Positions 45,423 to 56,670 of a stretch of DNA of 64,000 nt are shown piece by piece. Numbering within the stretch: the first letter of the stretch is position 1; each line of letters opens with the position of its first letter. The stretch lies in contig NC_087082.1 of NCBI RefSeq assembly GCF_026151205.1, positions 7,943,908 to 8,007,907 of the forward strand, read 5' to 3'. Source of the DNA: Bolinopsis microptera (Eukaryota > Ctenophora > Tentaculata > Lobata > Bolinopsidae). The notes beneath the pieces were generated by a model. It was not told where the DNA came from and did not search any database. It saw only the letters and a program-made list of their open reading frames with translations. The position numbers and the translations under genes are program-made.

Positions 45423-45945
45423 CATTATCCTGGACTAAGATGAGAAGTACGGACTCGTTAAGGGGGAAAAGTACGTACTTGTACGCAAAAGTCCGACTCA
45501 AAAGACGTACGAATCAGATAGACAGATAGACATTTTTTGTTTTTGAATTATTATCATCGGGGCCGTTGTAAAATGTAATTGTTTGCCGATGTTAAAGAAA
45601 ATATACCGTTCGCGAACAAATTAAACACACAATTCTTAGGTGATTAGGCAAGTATTTAAAAGTAAAAGAAAAATTCTACAAAATTACCAGACAATTTACT
45701 TATTTAAACAGCTTGTTTCTCTTAAGGTTAAACTTTAAGTTAATCGACGATTGGAATATATGTAGAAACACAAGTTTTTGAAAACGCTCAATATTAGTCC
45801 GTAGCATGCGATTTAGAAATAAAACTCTTCCATCAATTTCTAGAAGGAGAACTTTTCAGTAGAATTGAAAAGTACGTACGATACGAGTAAATTGAAAGTC
45901 CGACTTATTCGTAATCGTACTTCTAATCTTAGATCCTGGATCCAG
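45423..45945. mobile_element. ~0.5-kb MITE with AGAAGTACG ends
   Basis: The left end ATCCTGGACTAAGATGAGAA, then GTACGGACTCG, matches the reverse complement of the right end (ATCCAGGATCTAAGATTAGA, then AGTACG). Words such as GTACGTAC and AAGTCCGACT repeat inside. No target duplication was defined. Confidence 0.65.
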
Positions 45946-46009
45946 ATACCATCTTTATCGTGGTAAAGAAATAACCCCACAAAATAGATTGTTTCAATAT
46001 TCAACGCAA

Positions 46010-46118
46010 ATTACTGGGCGGCGCTCAGCCTGTAATTCCGCCAAATTTCTATTCGGCAGAATATTATATGTTTATGAACAATGTACATTATAGGCTGGGG
46101 TCCCCAGTGCCCAGGTAA
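46010..46118. mobile_element. 109-bp MITE, GGTCCCCAGGTAA family, with 8-bp duplication
   Basis: It begins ATTACTGGGCGGCGCTCAGC and ends GTGCCCAGGTAA. CAACGCAA flanks both sides exactly (46002-46009, 46119-46126). Confidence 0.88.
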
Positions 46119-46743
46119 CAACGCAAAATGCAAATGAAGATATATGGACGATGCCGCCACAGACGTTTTTTTAATGTCTTAGTGCCCTGGATCAATATAA
46201 TACGCACTGTCACGCTGCAATTTGTTTAGCATTTAGTGATGTATTTTTAATGATTTTGCTGTTTTTGTTGATACTACAAAGAAAATTTAAAGTATCCTAA
46301 CAAAAGAATTCTTGACAAAGGTGAATCTTGCAACATCCTTGACAAAGGTGAATTTTGCGACATCGTATATATTTAATTTCTATTAGTTGTAATTTTACTA
46401 AAATTTTGGAAAAGAAAGAAACAAAAAATGAAGAAGGTTGAATTGTTGAATTGAAACAAAAATTTGAATTGAAGCTAAAGTTTGAAGATTAAAAATAACT
46501 GTACTTTGCTAAAGTTGCCAAGGCTTTGAAAATGCAAAAAGAAACTTAACACAACTTTTGTTGAACAAAAGCTACTTGGCACTTGGCAGAGTACCACTGC
46601 CAAGTGAGCGCGGTTCTTCTTTATTATTTTTTAAAAGAGAGGTTGGACCAGTAAAATAATGGCACGTACCCCTATTCGAGTGTGACAACCGATGCATGAT
46701 GATTGTAGTTGTACTAGTATGTAGTAAGTGCCCGGATCCCAGT

Positions 46744-46999
46744 CTTACTGGGTGGCGCTGAGATTGCAGTCTGTCATTCCGCCGAATCTCTTTATGTTTA
46801 TCATGAACATTTCATTTATCATGAACATTTCATTTATCATGAACATTATAGCCTGGGCTTTCACCTAATGTGCTTTCGCACCACTGCGCACTGCGGACGC
46901 GCGCTACTGCAAGCGCAATTAGGGCTCTGGATAGAGCAAATTATGAACATAAATAGAATACTAATATGTAATAGCTTGGGTATTGGGGTCCCCAGGTAA
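46744..46999. mobile_element. 256-bp member of the GGTCCCCAGGTAA MITE family
   Basis: It starts TTACTGGGTGGCGCTGAG and ends TATTGGGGTCCCCAGGTAA. Inside are three tandem copies of CATTTCATTTATCATGAA-like units and a GC-rich piece that breaks the consensus. No matching 8-bp flank is present. Confidence 0.7.
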
Positions 47000-47867
47000 G
47001 TTATGTAACTATTTGAATTTCATGCGTATCAAATTGGATTGCGTTCTGTCGAGATTTTATATAAGCGCGTACGATATCACATTCAATTATAAACCATTAA
47101 TATGACTATTATATGTATGAGCCCATTATTTATTTATAAATATAATGTATAAACGGGAAACTTTTTGAGCGAAAATGTTTTTCCAGCCTTACATCAAAAA
47201 TTTGTACAATTATTGCGATGATTATATTTATATTTATAAGACGAGTGTGAATACATTTACTACATAATTCAATTTCAAGTAGGTTAGTGTTGTGAAATGG
47301 AAACATCGGTCGTGCTTTGGGCTTTGACAGCACTCGGGGAAATTTGCGCGGCGCAGTCGTTGTGTTGTGTATGCTTATAATTATGGCAAATAACTTTGCG
47401 GAGGTAGTGTCATCACGTGTGTTTATATCCCTGGGGTGATAGATTATAAGATTATTGAGGATATTCGATCCTGTGATATCTTGATTTGAGATAATTTCTT
47501 ACTAATCTTTACAGTTTACTTCGATCAATCATTGATCAATATCCCGTTTACTTTGTTCTGCCGCAACCGGCAACCGTGAGAGTCCGTAAATTCTACACAA
47601 GGCTACTAAATAATATGCACTAGAACTTGGAAGCAAGATCACACTCTTTCATAAATATAATGTGACTTCCACCTATTGCATTTGTTTTGGTTCAGTGGTG
47701 AGCCAAAGTTGCCGAATATTACATGAGGGTATGTTATCCGACCAAAACATGTTCCACATGCTTCTTGTGTTTAGATTTAAATTTTCTCGATCGATATCGA
47801 CTTTTAAGTTCAAGTTGTTTCTAATAGTAACAAAAGGGAGTAATACCTATCGGTAACACGACATCTG

Positions 47868-48234
47868 TCCGACAGCACTATTTTCGTGTGTTTGGAGTGA
47901 TATCTCAAATTTGGCACATAGAAATTTATCCAAACTTGCACAAATTATTTGTCTTAAAACTATCTTACTATCTCGAAAGTTTCAAGAAAATCGTATCGTT
48001 GGATCTCCAGATATATGCTTAGGAACCACTAAAAACCACCGAATTGGATATATTTTTTGTGTTTAAGGTAATATCTTAAACTTGGCACATAGAAACTCGC
48101 TCAAACTTACACAGATTATTCGTCCTATAACCACCATACTTTATGGAAAGTTTTAAGAAAATCGTACGGTAGGATCCGACATAATCTATTGTCTAAATAA
48201 ACTATTTTCTGAGTCGGACAGATGCAATGTCGCC
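47868..48234. mobile_element. ~0.37-kb MITE with CTGTCCGAC ends and two internal direct repeats
   Basis: ACGACATCTGTCCGACAG at the left is inverted at the right (GTCGGACAGATGCAATGTCG). Inside, a ~130-bp segment (TTTGGCACATAGAAA to TTTCAAGAAAATCGTA) occurs twice in the same orientation. Confidence 0.7.
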
Positions 48235-48969
48235 CAATCATATCTATCAGCTGCTTTTGATTCCACCGAAAAATTTTGTTCCTAGCTATAACCGAATTTA
48301 TCGCTGGTCAAATAAAATGTCAACGCTGGTCAAATAAAAGTTCAACGCTTGTCAGTAATACTAATTGTTTGCCTCACGTTGTACTGTGGGCCCGCCACGC
48401 GGCTTTCGCCACGGTACAAATGAAATGACGATGAGGATCACGACGTGAGACAAGTAATTGTATTATCATACTCATTGTGTGTATTGCAATTGTGCGACCG
48501 TTTATCAATCGCCCGTACTGAAAATCGTTCTTATAGTTATACAGTTTTTGAGCAATCACCCTAAAAAAGGGATTGCCCGGACAAAATTTGAAGATAGGCC
48601 TTTCTTAGATGATCAAGTGGAGAGCACTCGCTGTTATTTAGGCGACTTATTAGTTATTGGTTAATGTTAATAAGCGGGCATAGTTTTAAATGTATTATGT
48701 TTCCTAAATGCTTATTATCAAACGCCAGTACACAGTATTCAATTTACCATGCAAAACTAAGTAAAATCTGATCTGTTAATCTGTTTTACCGCTAGTATAA
48801 TGACTCAATGCTATGCATAAAAGGGGCATTTGAAATGGCCGAGATATGACTTACGTAATAATATGTTAACGACCCCATATAAACTAAAGTTTAAGTAGTG
48901 ACAATGACTATTTTAACATACTTCCGACTTATGACCTTCATGTAATTTGTTTGCTCTCAGGATTAGGAG

Positions 48970-50310
48970 ATGTCTGTAAATCCGGGAGCTGGATATCATG
49001 TACCAACAGACCAAGCGAGGTCACTGGCAATTCAGGACCCGAATTGGAGATATAGGTATTTGCAGGAAAGACCTCAGTATGGTTCGTCTTCAAGCGAAGC
49101 CCAACCACTTGCCATGAACAACTTTAGCTGGTTAACCAAAGTGGTTAATCCTGAGATTTATCATGGACCAGTTCAAAACGAGTGCAAAGAAAATGACAAA
49201 AACACCTTCAATCTAGAATCGCTATCAGTATCACAAGAAGAAAAAGATAATGGGGCGGCGAGTGCTGTACTGAAGGAACTGCATGCGAATAAATATTCAA
49301 ACTATTCTCACGAAGAGTTGGAAACCATTAGGAGGCTTGATACCTTCCTGAATTTGTCACTGGACAAAACTTGGGACGCAAGTTGGAATGTTCAGCATCA
49401 GGTTCATCGCCCTTTTCAAAGTGTGACACTGACAGCACCAGTGGCAGTATCAACTGTTAAAAATTACCAGTACAATCCAAAGTCTGCAGTCACTAGGGTC
49501 AGAGGTTGCCTGGCATGGGATGGATATTTACCGCCGAGGGCAGAAGGTATACCACTCGAGTATAGTAAAAAAGTGTTCCTAGGAGGAGTTCCATGGGATA
49601 TATCTGAACAGCACCTTGAGCTTATTTTCAGCCGATATGGAGATTTCAAGGTCGAGTGGCCAAATAATTTTAATTCTAAAAGGAACACAACTAAAAGCTT
49701 CCTTTATCTAATTTTTGAGAGCCTGTCGTCAATAGCTGGGTTGTTGGCGGATTGTTCTAAAGAACAACACGGCGGATCAGTGACCTATAATTATGAATTC
49801 ACAAAAAATAGCATTTCATCCAAGCCTTTCCAAGTTATTCCTTGGATTGTGTCCGACAATATAGCCGTTTACAAACAACAAACAAGATTGAACAACAAAC
49901 TGACTGTGTTTGTTGGTGCTTTGCATGGTCGTTTGTATGCTCAAGCCCTTGGTCGTATATTCGAGGAGCTCTTTCATGATGTGGCGTATGTGCAGATTGA
50001 TACAGATCGCTACAAATATCCCATAGGTTCTGGAAGAGTAACTTTTAGTTCAGTTGAATCCTACAGAAAGGCTGTGGAAGAAAATTTTTTGACGATCATA
50101 GCACCGAAATTTTCTAAACGCATTCAAATTGAACCATACATCGAGGATGAACCATGTGGAAAATGCAAAGTGATTTCGGCTCCAAACTTTTGTAAGAGCC
50201 GATTGTGTTTCGACTACTTTTGTGACAACTGCTGGGGTTGGCACCACTCCATTGAAGGGTTAAAGAATCATGTCCCAGTTAAACGAAACAGAAAGATCGA
50301 GAGGTTCTAA
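48970..50310 (+). CDS. CPEB1: CPEB1-type cytoplasmic polyadenylation element-binding protein
   Basis: CPEB proteins bind U-rich elements in mRNA 3' UTRs and control poly(A) length and translation, notably in oocytes and neurons. The 446-codon frame has RRM1 (about 200-292; KVFLGGVPWDISEQ, RNP1-like KSFLYLIFES), RRM2 (about 311-392; TVFVGALHGRLYAQALGRIF, then YKYPIGSGRVTF) and a C-terminal ZZ zinc-binding domain with Cys 396, 399, 408, 413, 418, 421 and His 426 and 434. The QVIPW and VEWP signatures are CPEB1-like. The N-terminal 190 residues are low in similarity. The whole frame is in one exon, whereas vertebrate CPEB1 is split, so this could be a retrogene. It is intact. Confidence 0.93.
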   Translation: MSVNPGAGYHVPTDQARSLAIQDPNWRYRYLQERPQYGSSSSEAQPLAMNNFSWLTKVVNPEIYHGPVQNECKENDKNTFNLESLSVSQEEKDNGAASAVLKELHANKYSNYSHEELETIRRLDTFLNLSLDKTWDASWNVQHQVHRPFQSVTLTAPVAVSTVKNYQYNPKSAVTRVRGCLAWDGYLPPRAEGIPLEYSKKVFLGGVPWDISEQHLELIFSRYGDFKVEWPNNFNSKRNTTKSFLYLIFESLSSIAGLLADCSKEQHGGSVTYNYEFTKNSISSKPFQVIPWIVSDNIAVYKQQTRLNNKLTVFVGALHGRLYAQALGRIFEELFHDVAYVQIDTDRYKYPIGSGRVTFSSVESYRKAVEENFLTIIAPKFSKRIQIEPYIEDEPCGKCKVISAPNFCKSRLCFDYFCDNCWGWHHSIEGLKNHVPVKRNRKIERF

Positions 50311-51792
50311 AAAGCAAAATCATTTCAGATTGCATTACCGCTAGCGATACGAAATATCATCTTGAATAATCATTATCATTCATATTCATAAACAGTAAAC
50401 ACTAAACACCCATGTAAATACATAAATGTTTATCTTTTTCATGCTAATATTCAATGACTACATATTTATATTACATTCTAGCATACTGCAATCGTACGAT
50501 TTATATTAATTATTGATATATTTCATATAAGAATCATTATTAGTATTACCAGAAGCATATTACAACATTGGCGTTCGACTTCATGCTTCAAGCTAGAACA
50601 GTGAGTCCAATTTGTTTGTTTCGCGTTCAGAGTGGCCCAGAATAAAAGATATTTCCTTTCATTCTGGGCCACTCTGAAGAATATTAAGTTGACAATTTCT
50701 GATTGTCATGATTGCCAATATTTTACTTGCAAATTTATATCAAACCGTATCAAATAACCTTTTACTAAAACTGAGTTTTATAAGCGTTTCCGATATCTTT
50801 TCATGCTAGGCTACCCTGAATATCTGTATACAGAGATTTAACTTAGCTCAAAATTATAACTGTTGTTTCTACTATGTTAGTATATATAAAAACTTTCCCG
50901 AAATGAAGTTGAAAAACTTTATCGATAATCTATTTTGGTCATAATCGGTGTTCGATCTTTAGTATCATATTCTTGCATTAGTTTTAATGATTTATTTTCG
51001 AAAGCATATGTTTCCAGTCCTTACCTATTGCTTAAGTAAATTTCTGGGATAGTTGGATCAAACACTGCTGAGTATTATAAGTTTTATCTTAATAGTGGTG
51101 TTATTAAACTTCAATTTATTATTATTATATGCAAAAATATTTCTGTAAGGTGTTTTGCCTCAAAGTAAAATATTTAAATAATCAACTATTCATTTAATTT
51201 TTGATCAAATGTAATTACCAATCTATCTTAACATATTATCATAATATAATCACCCCATGTTTCCCTTTTTAACGGATTCAAATGGCGCGACTTATCAATA
51301 CAACTATATCTCCACAAACAGCAGCAACTGCAGACACCCAGTAGATGAATCCATAAATTTGGAACATGGAGACATCGAAGTATTGGCTGTATTTGAGTGC
51401 TGGGAAATGAATATTCTCAGTGCTCAGAATGGTTCAAAATTGGTCGGAAAGAGTTAATATTGGTCATAAGACCAATCAAACCAAGTTTGGGAATCATATG
51501 TCTAAAACCGATGTAAGGGTTTTTCCAATTTCGTTCCAACAAACCTATTCAATTTGGCGACAAATTTTGTATTATATTTTGTAAACTCATCCAGCAGAGT
51601 CTAATCAGAATTATGTACATTGTACAATTAGCACACGTACCTGACTTCTCTCCAAGAGCGAGCAGAAATTATTTTGAGTGCTGGGTATTTTGAAAACAAA
51701 GATAACATTTGATTATTAAACAAAAGAGTTAAATTCTAAGATTATTATTGTTGCATATTATAGTCAAAATACCGTATAATATAAAAACCATA
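50311..51792. other. AT-rich region after CPEB, no gene
   Basis: The first part is presumably the CPEB 3' UTR. A 16-bp-arm hairpin (CAGAGTGGCCCAGAAT at 50628-50643 and its complement at 50661-50676) is the only structure seen. The frame at 51257-51457 has no family resemblance. Confidence 0.5.
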
Positions 51793-52160
51793 TCAAATGG
51801 TGAAAGGGTTGGTTGTGGGAGGTGGGTTGCTCGTGAACGAGTTGGTTGAGGGAGGTGGGTTGCTGGTATAGGGGTTGGTTGATGGAGGTGGGTTGCTGGT
51901 ATAGGGGTTGGTTGAGGGAGGTGGGTTGCTGGTTAACGGGTTGGTTGAGGGAGGTGGGTTGCTGGTGAACGGGTTGGTTGAGGGAGGTGGGTTGCTGGTA
52001 AAGGGGTTGGTTGAGGGAGGTGGGTTACTGGTGAATGAATTGGAACTCTTCTTGGCATCGTCGTTGGACCTGGTGAACGAGTTGGTTGAGGGAGGTGGGT
52101 TGCTGGTGAACGAGTTGGTTGAGGGAGGTGGGTTGCTGGTGGAGAATATTAATTTCCGTT
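51793..52160 (-). repeat. 33-bp minisatellite, open on the minus strand (TSNPPPSTNPF)
   Basis: About ten copies of a 33-bp unit give an 11-residue repeat TSNPPPSTNPF within a 142-codon frame (52221-51793). Position 10 varies P/S and position 11 F/Y/L, and one unit is replaced by TRSNDDAKKSSN. No splice sites or domain around it support a gene, so it is recorded as a repeat; a proline-rich exon is possible. Confidence 0.7.
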
Positions 52161-52457
52161 CATTTCCGTTCATTCCATGAACCTGGATCATTTTGTGCGC
52201 CTTTCGATGGCCCCTAGACATAGCTTGCGACTATATCCATCATTTACAATTATTTTTGGCACCATTCATGGCTTATTAGGGCAAACAAATGCCCCAATAA
52301 GGGCAAGAAATAGTTCTATAAATGGGCAATGGGGTTGCCCCCCCCCCCCCCCCCCCCCCCCCCCAATTGTTTCAGTTTTTATGAACGGCCTGTAATCACG
52401 TGGGTCTCATGCCTAAATCACGTGGATCAATTTAGATTACAAACAATGGCACAAAAT

Positions 52458-52472
52458 GGGGTCCCCAGGTAA
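52458..52472. mobile_element. 15-bp remnant of the GGTCCCCAGGTAA MITE with intact 8-bp duplication
   Basis: GGGGTCCCCAGGTAA lies between two exact copies of CACAAAAT (52450-52457 and 52473-52480). The same 15 bases form the right end of the 40487-40549 copy. A poly-C run of about 25 bases lies shortly upstream near 52339. Confidence 0.75.
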
Positions 52473-52684
52473 CACAAAATGTGTACCCGCTGGCATAAAT
52501 TACATATTCAACCATTTTTGTACGGATCGACTTTTATTTCTTAATTAAATTGCAATAGACTGGCAAATACGCGCTCATATTTCAATTTTCTAGACGCGCC
52601 GCTTACGTAAAACAAAATTGTATATTGTGACTGCCCCATTTTCAACTATGGAGAAACACAACCAACTGCCGACGGTGTCTTCAG

Positions 52685-52981
52685 ACATCAGTGTCAAATG
52701 ACAAATACCACCATGTATATCACTGATAAGAGTTGACTGTAGTCACTGCAGTTAAAACAGGAAATGAGACCGCTTAATTTCCTGATCCATGGCGTCTCCT
52801 ACAATATTATCATCAAAGTTATTTTATGCCTATGCTGCATAAAATAACTTTGATGATAATATTGTAGGAGACGCCATGGATCAGGAAATTAAGCGGTCTC
52901 ATTTCCTGTTTTAACTGCAGTGACTACAGTCAACTCTTATCAGTGATATACATGGTGGTATTTGTCATTTGACACTGATGT
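52685..52981. repeat. perfect palindrome, 145-bp arms, 7-bp loop
   Basis: Arms 52685-52829 and 52837-52981 are exact reverse complements around CTATGCT. The arm starts ACATCAGTGTCAAATGAC and ends AACTTTGATGATAATATTG in the reverse arm. It lies 89 bp beyond the stop codon of the SLC37-like gene, probably in or near its 3' UTR. No mismatch was found when the arms were read base by base. Confidence 0.93.
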
Positions 52982-53069
52982 ATAGGCTATGCATACAAAT
53001 TACAGCATCTAAAAAGACCTTTTATTTGAAGAAAATTAAAATAGCTTAAACATCTCTTCCAGCTAATAA

Positions 53070-55421
53070 TTAATCATCTTTCTTTTTATATTTTCCCTCA
53101 ACAAACGTCAGCAAGCATATGCACACAAATGCCACAGGTGCAACATAAGCAACTATCCAAAAGCCATCTGATATAGCATGTTTTTCGTAGAATCCAGCGA
53201 GAGGAGATCCTGCAAAGAAGCCACCAAGTTGAGAGCAGACACCCATAACAGCGTTCAGAGTTCCAGAATGTTCTTTGGAAACGTATTCTCTAGTCAGCAG
53301 TCCGTATATGGCCATCGTTCCGTAGAGCCCAAAACCACATCCGATAGCACATGTCTTACACAGTAGAGTTGAGGGTGGTACACATTGCAATGTTGTTATT
53401 GAAACGCAGAATATTCCAGTACAGAGCACACCTGAATATGATCTAGGACTACCCTTCGTTTTAAAATTTCTTGCCACGAAGTCCGCAAAAAAGCCGCTAG
53501 CAGTAGCGCCACAAAACCCGCCAATCTCAAACAAACTGACGATAAATCCAGCAGTTAAGGTGTCCGTGTCCAACTTCTCAATAAACAGAATCTGCCCCCA
53601 CGTAGATATAGCTATCAGACTAAACGTCAGGATCATAAAAGAAAAACAAATAGCAAACATGAACTTGTTGACCAGCATGTCCCATTTCCACGGCGACACC
53701 TTATCAGAGGTTGAGCTGCTAGTTTCTGTACAATTATTAGTTCCCTTATGTCTAGGGAGAGCAGCAAATAAAACAACTCCGATAATCACATCCACAAATC
53801 CAATGATAGTAAAGGATAAGTTCCAAGAAGTGTGATAAACCAGGAAGTGGGTTAGCGGGGGGGACACTGTAGATCCTGCGTTCATGCTGCTTGAAATCAG
53901 CGACCATATTCTCCCTTAAAAATAACAGTGTATAGATAAAAATAGATGATTTGATACGTAATTTTAGAAGTAAACGTATCTTAGCAAGTCAAAGTAAGTA
54001 GAAAACCAGTGCAATCGTTAAAAAATACCTCGCTTATGTTGAGGAAAGTGAGAGACTATGAGGTTGCCAATAGGGGGCCAGCAGGCTCCGCTACATAACC
54101 CGTTCAGACCCCACAGAGCCCACATGTATTGTGGTGCCTCCAACACTCCTATTATATTATATATTAGTGATCTATATTAGTATCTAATTAGCAGGGGCGG
54201 GTGTGGGGGAGGGGGGCATTAGCATTTAACAAACTGGTTTAGTGTATTGGTTACACCTGAGCCAACTTCAAACCTCATCTAGACAGAACTATATATGACA
54301 GAATATTTGCAAATAAATACGAACCCGCTAATATGTTGATAAACCCAACAGTAGTAATACCAATACTCAGTACCAGTCGTGGTGACGCCCAGTTACAAAT
54401 CAAATTGCTCTGAAATAAACAACCGAGTGAAGGTGTGGACAAAGCAATATATATATACACATGAATATAATAAGCGTTAGATTCAACACGAAAATGAAAC
54501 GAAACGAAACACAGTACCTACTACCCCGCTTCTATGCGACAAAGATATTGAATACAATATAACTAAATAATTTAAACAATACGGTGCCCATGTCTAAGCG
54601 ACTCTCATCGAAAAAAAAACAGCTAATCCTTATTCATTAGTCCAATGATGGGTATAACAGTCGATAAAATCGAGGGTTATTAGTGTTTGTGGGCAGTTGG
54701 TTTGAAGTTAAATACATGTATGATAGATGTCGATTCCCGTGGGGAGGTGATACATATTTGTTGACGTTTTAGGTGGCGCCTCTATTCAGCAGGTTGAAGA
54801 GGTGATACATATTTGTTTACTTTTGAGTGGCGCCTCTGCTCAGCAGGTTAAGGATGTGATGCAAATTTTGTATTATAGAACGCTTGTAACACTTGTAAGT
54901 TCTCCTTCTTGTTACCCCCCTGTGAAGGTCCCGAATTATTTAACCTGCTCAAAAGTAAACAAATATGTATCACCACTTCAAACTGCTGAATAGAGGCGCC
55001 ACCTAAAACGTAATCAAATATGTATCAACTCCCCACGGGAATCGACATCTATTGAAAGGACATATTATTATAAAACTTATCGTTTTATTTATTTATCAGA
55101 AATTACTTTAAATCTTACGAGGGTTACGCTCCATTTGACCCACTGTTCTACCGATTACGGGTAATCCAAATTAAATATTTTTCAATCTTTAAAAAAATTG
55201 TTCAATAAAAAACATATGAAAGGGAAATAGTTAAGAACTGACCGATAACTTGCTGATAAGATAGCAGGCAGTAAAGGAGCTCTGAGAAGCACCCAAATCA
55301 CTTTTAGTAAATCCAAACTGCAGCAGGTGAGGTGCGATAAAGATAATATTCTTCCTGGAGATGTAGGAGAGAAAATAAGTGCTGTATAGCAGAGCAAACA
55401 GGGCTGCTTCGTTCATATCTA
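53070..55421 (-). CDS. SLC37A4-like sugar-phosphate/phosphate antiporter
   Basis: SLC37A4 carries glucose 6-phosphate into the ER in exchange for phosphate. Exons are 55243-55421, 54325-54409, 54029-54148 and 53070-53914; all junctions are GT/AG and in phase, giving about 409 residues (family about 430). The N-terminus has YSTYFLSYISRKNIIFIAP, matching the family's YY-NRK signature of helix 1, then LGASQSSFTACYLISK. Later come WALWGLNGLCSGACWPPIG and the C-terminal LGGFFAGSPLAGF, with a lysine-rich KYKKKDD tail like ER-retained members. The start is the ATG just after an acceptor-like AATTAG, so a 5' UTR exon is likely. SLC37A1-3 are less similar. A MITE sits in the first intron. Confidence 0.88.
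54723..55059. mobile_element. MITE with ~125-bp inverted ends in the SLC37-like intron
   Basis: The left arm (54723-54851) begins ATAGATGTCGATTCCCGTGG and contains two related units, each with GATACATATTTGTT, GGCGCCTCT and CAGCAGGTT. The right arm (about 54935-55059) is its inverse but lacks part of the second unit. No coding content is seen. Confidence 0.85.
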
Positions 55422-56670
55422 ACCTAATTGAAAAGTCATGATCAACTGATATGAAGTAATAGTGTAACAAAAATAGTGTAACCATGACAACACAGTTACC
55501 ATGACAACACAGTTACCATGACAACACGGTAACACAAATAGGTGATAACGAGGTCCGGCGTGAAATATAAAATAATATAATACTATAATAATAAAACAAA
55601 TAAATAATCGTTGCTAGTGTTCCTACTTCCTAAATGTAGAATTAGTTATCCACACTTAACTAAGTACAATCGACCATGTGGTTATATTTATTTCTGGTAG
55701 ATCTAGTCGTTTCCCTTCAGCTATTCTCCTTTTTCCGTGGTAAATGAGGAGTTAGATATAAGGTAAGAAGTTTATATAACTAAGATATAAGGTTAAAAGG
55801 GCCACTAATTACCCGCTCATATATCATACTTGTCTGACCTGAGTTCAACCTACAGATAATGTAAGATATTTTGTGCGAGTTTACACCAGGAGGAAAAAGT
55901 CACGTGATCAGGAACTAGTTGCCACGTGATCATCAAATCCCTGCCGCACAACTTTGCCTTGTGCTGCACAAGTTGTGCAGTAAAACAACAATGACACGGA
56001 AACTACCGGGAACTAGCGGCTTATTTGGAAAAGTGGAGCAAGTAACCAATGTGGTGGCTACTTGCTGCTGCCACAGTATCCGGGTAAACGCATACTATAT
56101 AGCTTTAGTTTCGTTAGTGTACCACGCCTATAATTATGACTGTTGTTGTATCTTTAGGACGCAGCTATATATACATACGGATAGTGGCCCTAGCAGGACG
56201 GAACTGTCCCGTTACGGCGACTTTTCTCGCCAAACTGGCCCATAATACATTTCTCTCACTACTGAGACAGTTAAGACCACCGTTTAATTTGTTTTGGTTG
56301 CTGTGGAATGTGGATGATAATCCACTCGACTTTTAAAAATCTCTTTGATGCATTTTAATTAATATAACGAGGAACATTAGATAACCATTGCAATTTATCC
56401 TTAAATAAGCGCAATATAATTGTTATCATCAGAAATTATTTCTTGTACCGTATTTTCCTGCTATCGGCGACATAAAATACCGTGACACCGTTTTATCGTT
56501 TCAATTACTGGAGTTTGTTAGGGCAGACTCCAGTTACTTATATGAAGTAGTGTATAATATAGAGTATACACTACCAACACCACCACAGCTTAAATACCAA
56601 CTATCTCGATTAATTAAGTAATTAATTAATTAAGTAATTAATTGACACCCTCAATAGCTGAATAGATAAC
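55422..56670. other. intergenic between divergent SLC37-like and Ly6-like genes
   Basis: This presumably holds both promoters. A triplicated ACCATGACAACACAGTT unit lies at 55482-55530 and a TTAATTAAGTAATTAATT run at 56605-56645. The frames at 55919-56336 show no family resemblance. GTCACGTGATC occurs twice near 55900-55930. Confidence 0.5.

Larger units (their letters stand above)
44966..48969. other. 4-kb gene-free region with MITEs
   Basis: No host gene was recognised between the 15-kb structure and the CPEB gene. The repeats are listed separately. The last 700 bp may hold the promoter and 5' UTR of the CPEB gene; a CTCTCAG nine bases before its ATG could be an acceptor for a 5' UTR intron. 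Confidence 0.55.

Noticed and set aside
55919-56336. Two plus-strand frames (108 and 66 codons) between the SLC37-like and Ly6-like genes
   Set aside because: No domain, signal peptide or splice context was found, and the region is expected to be promoter.
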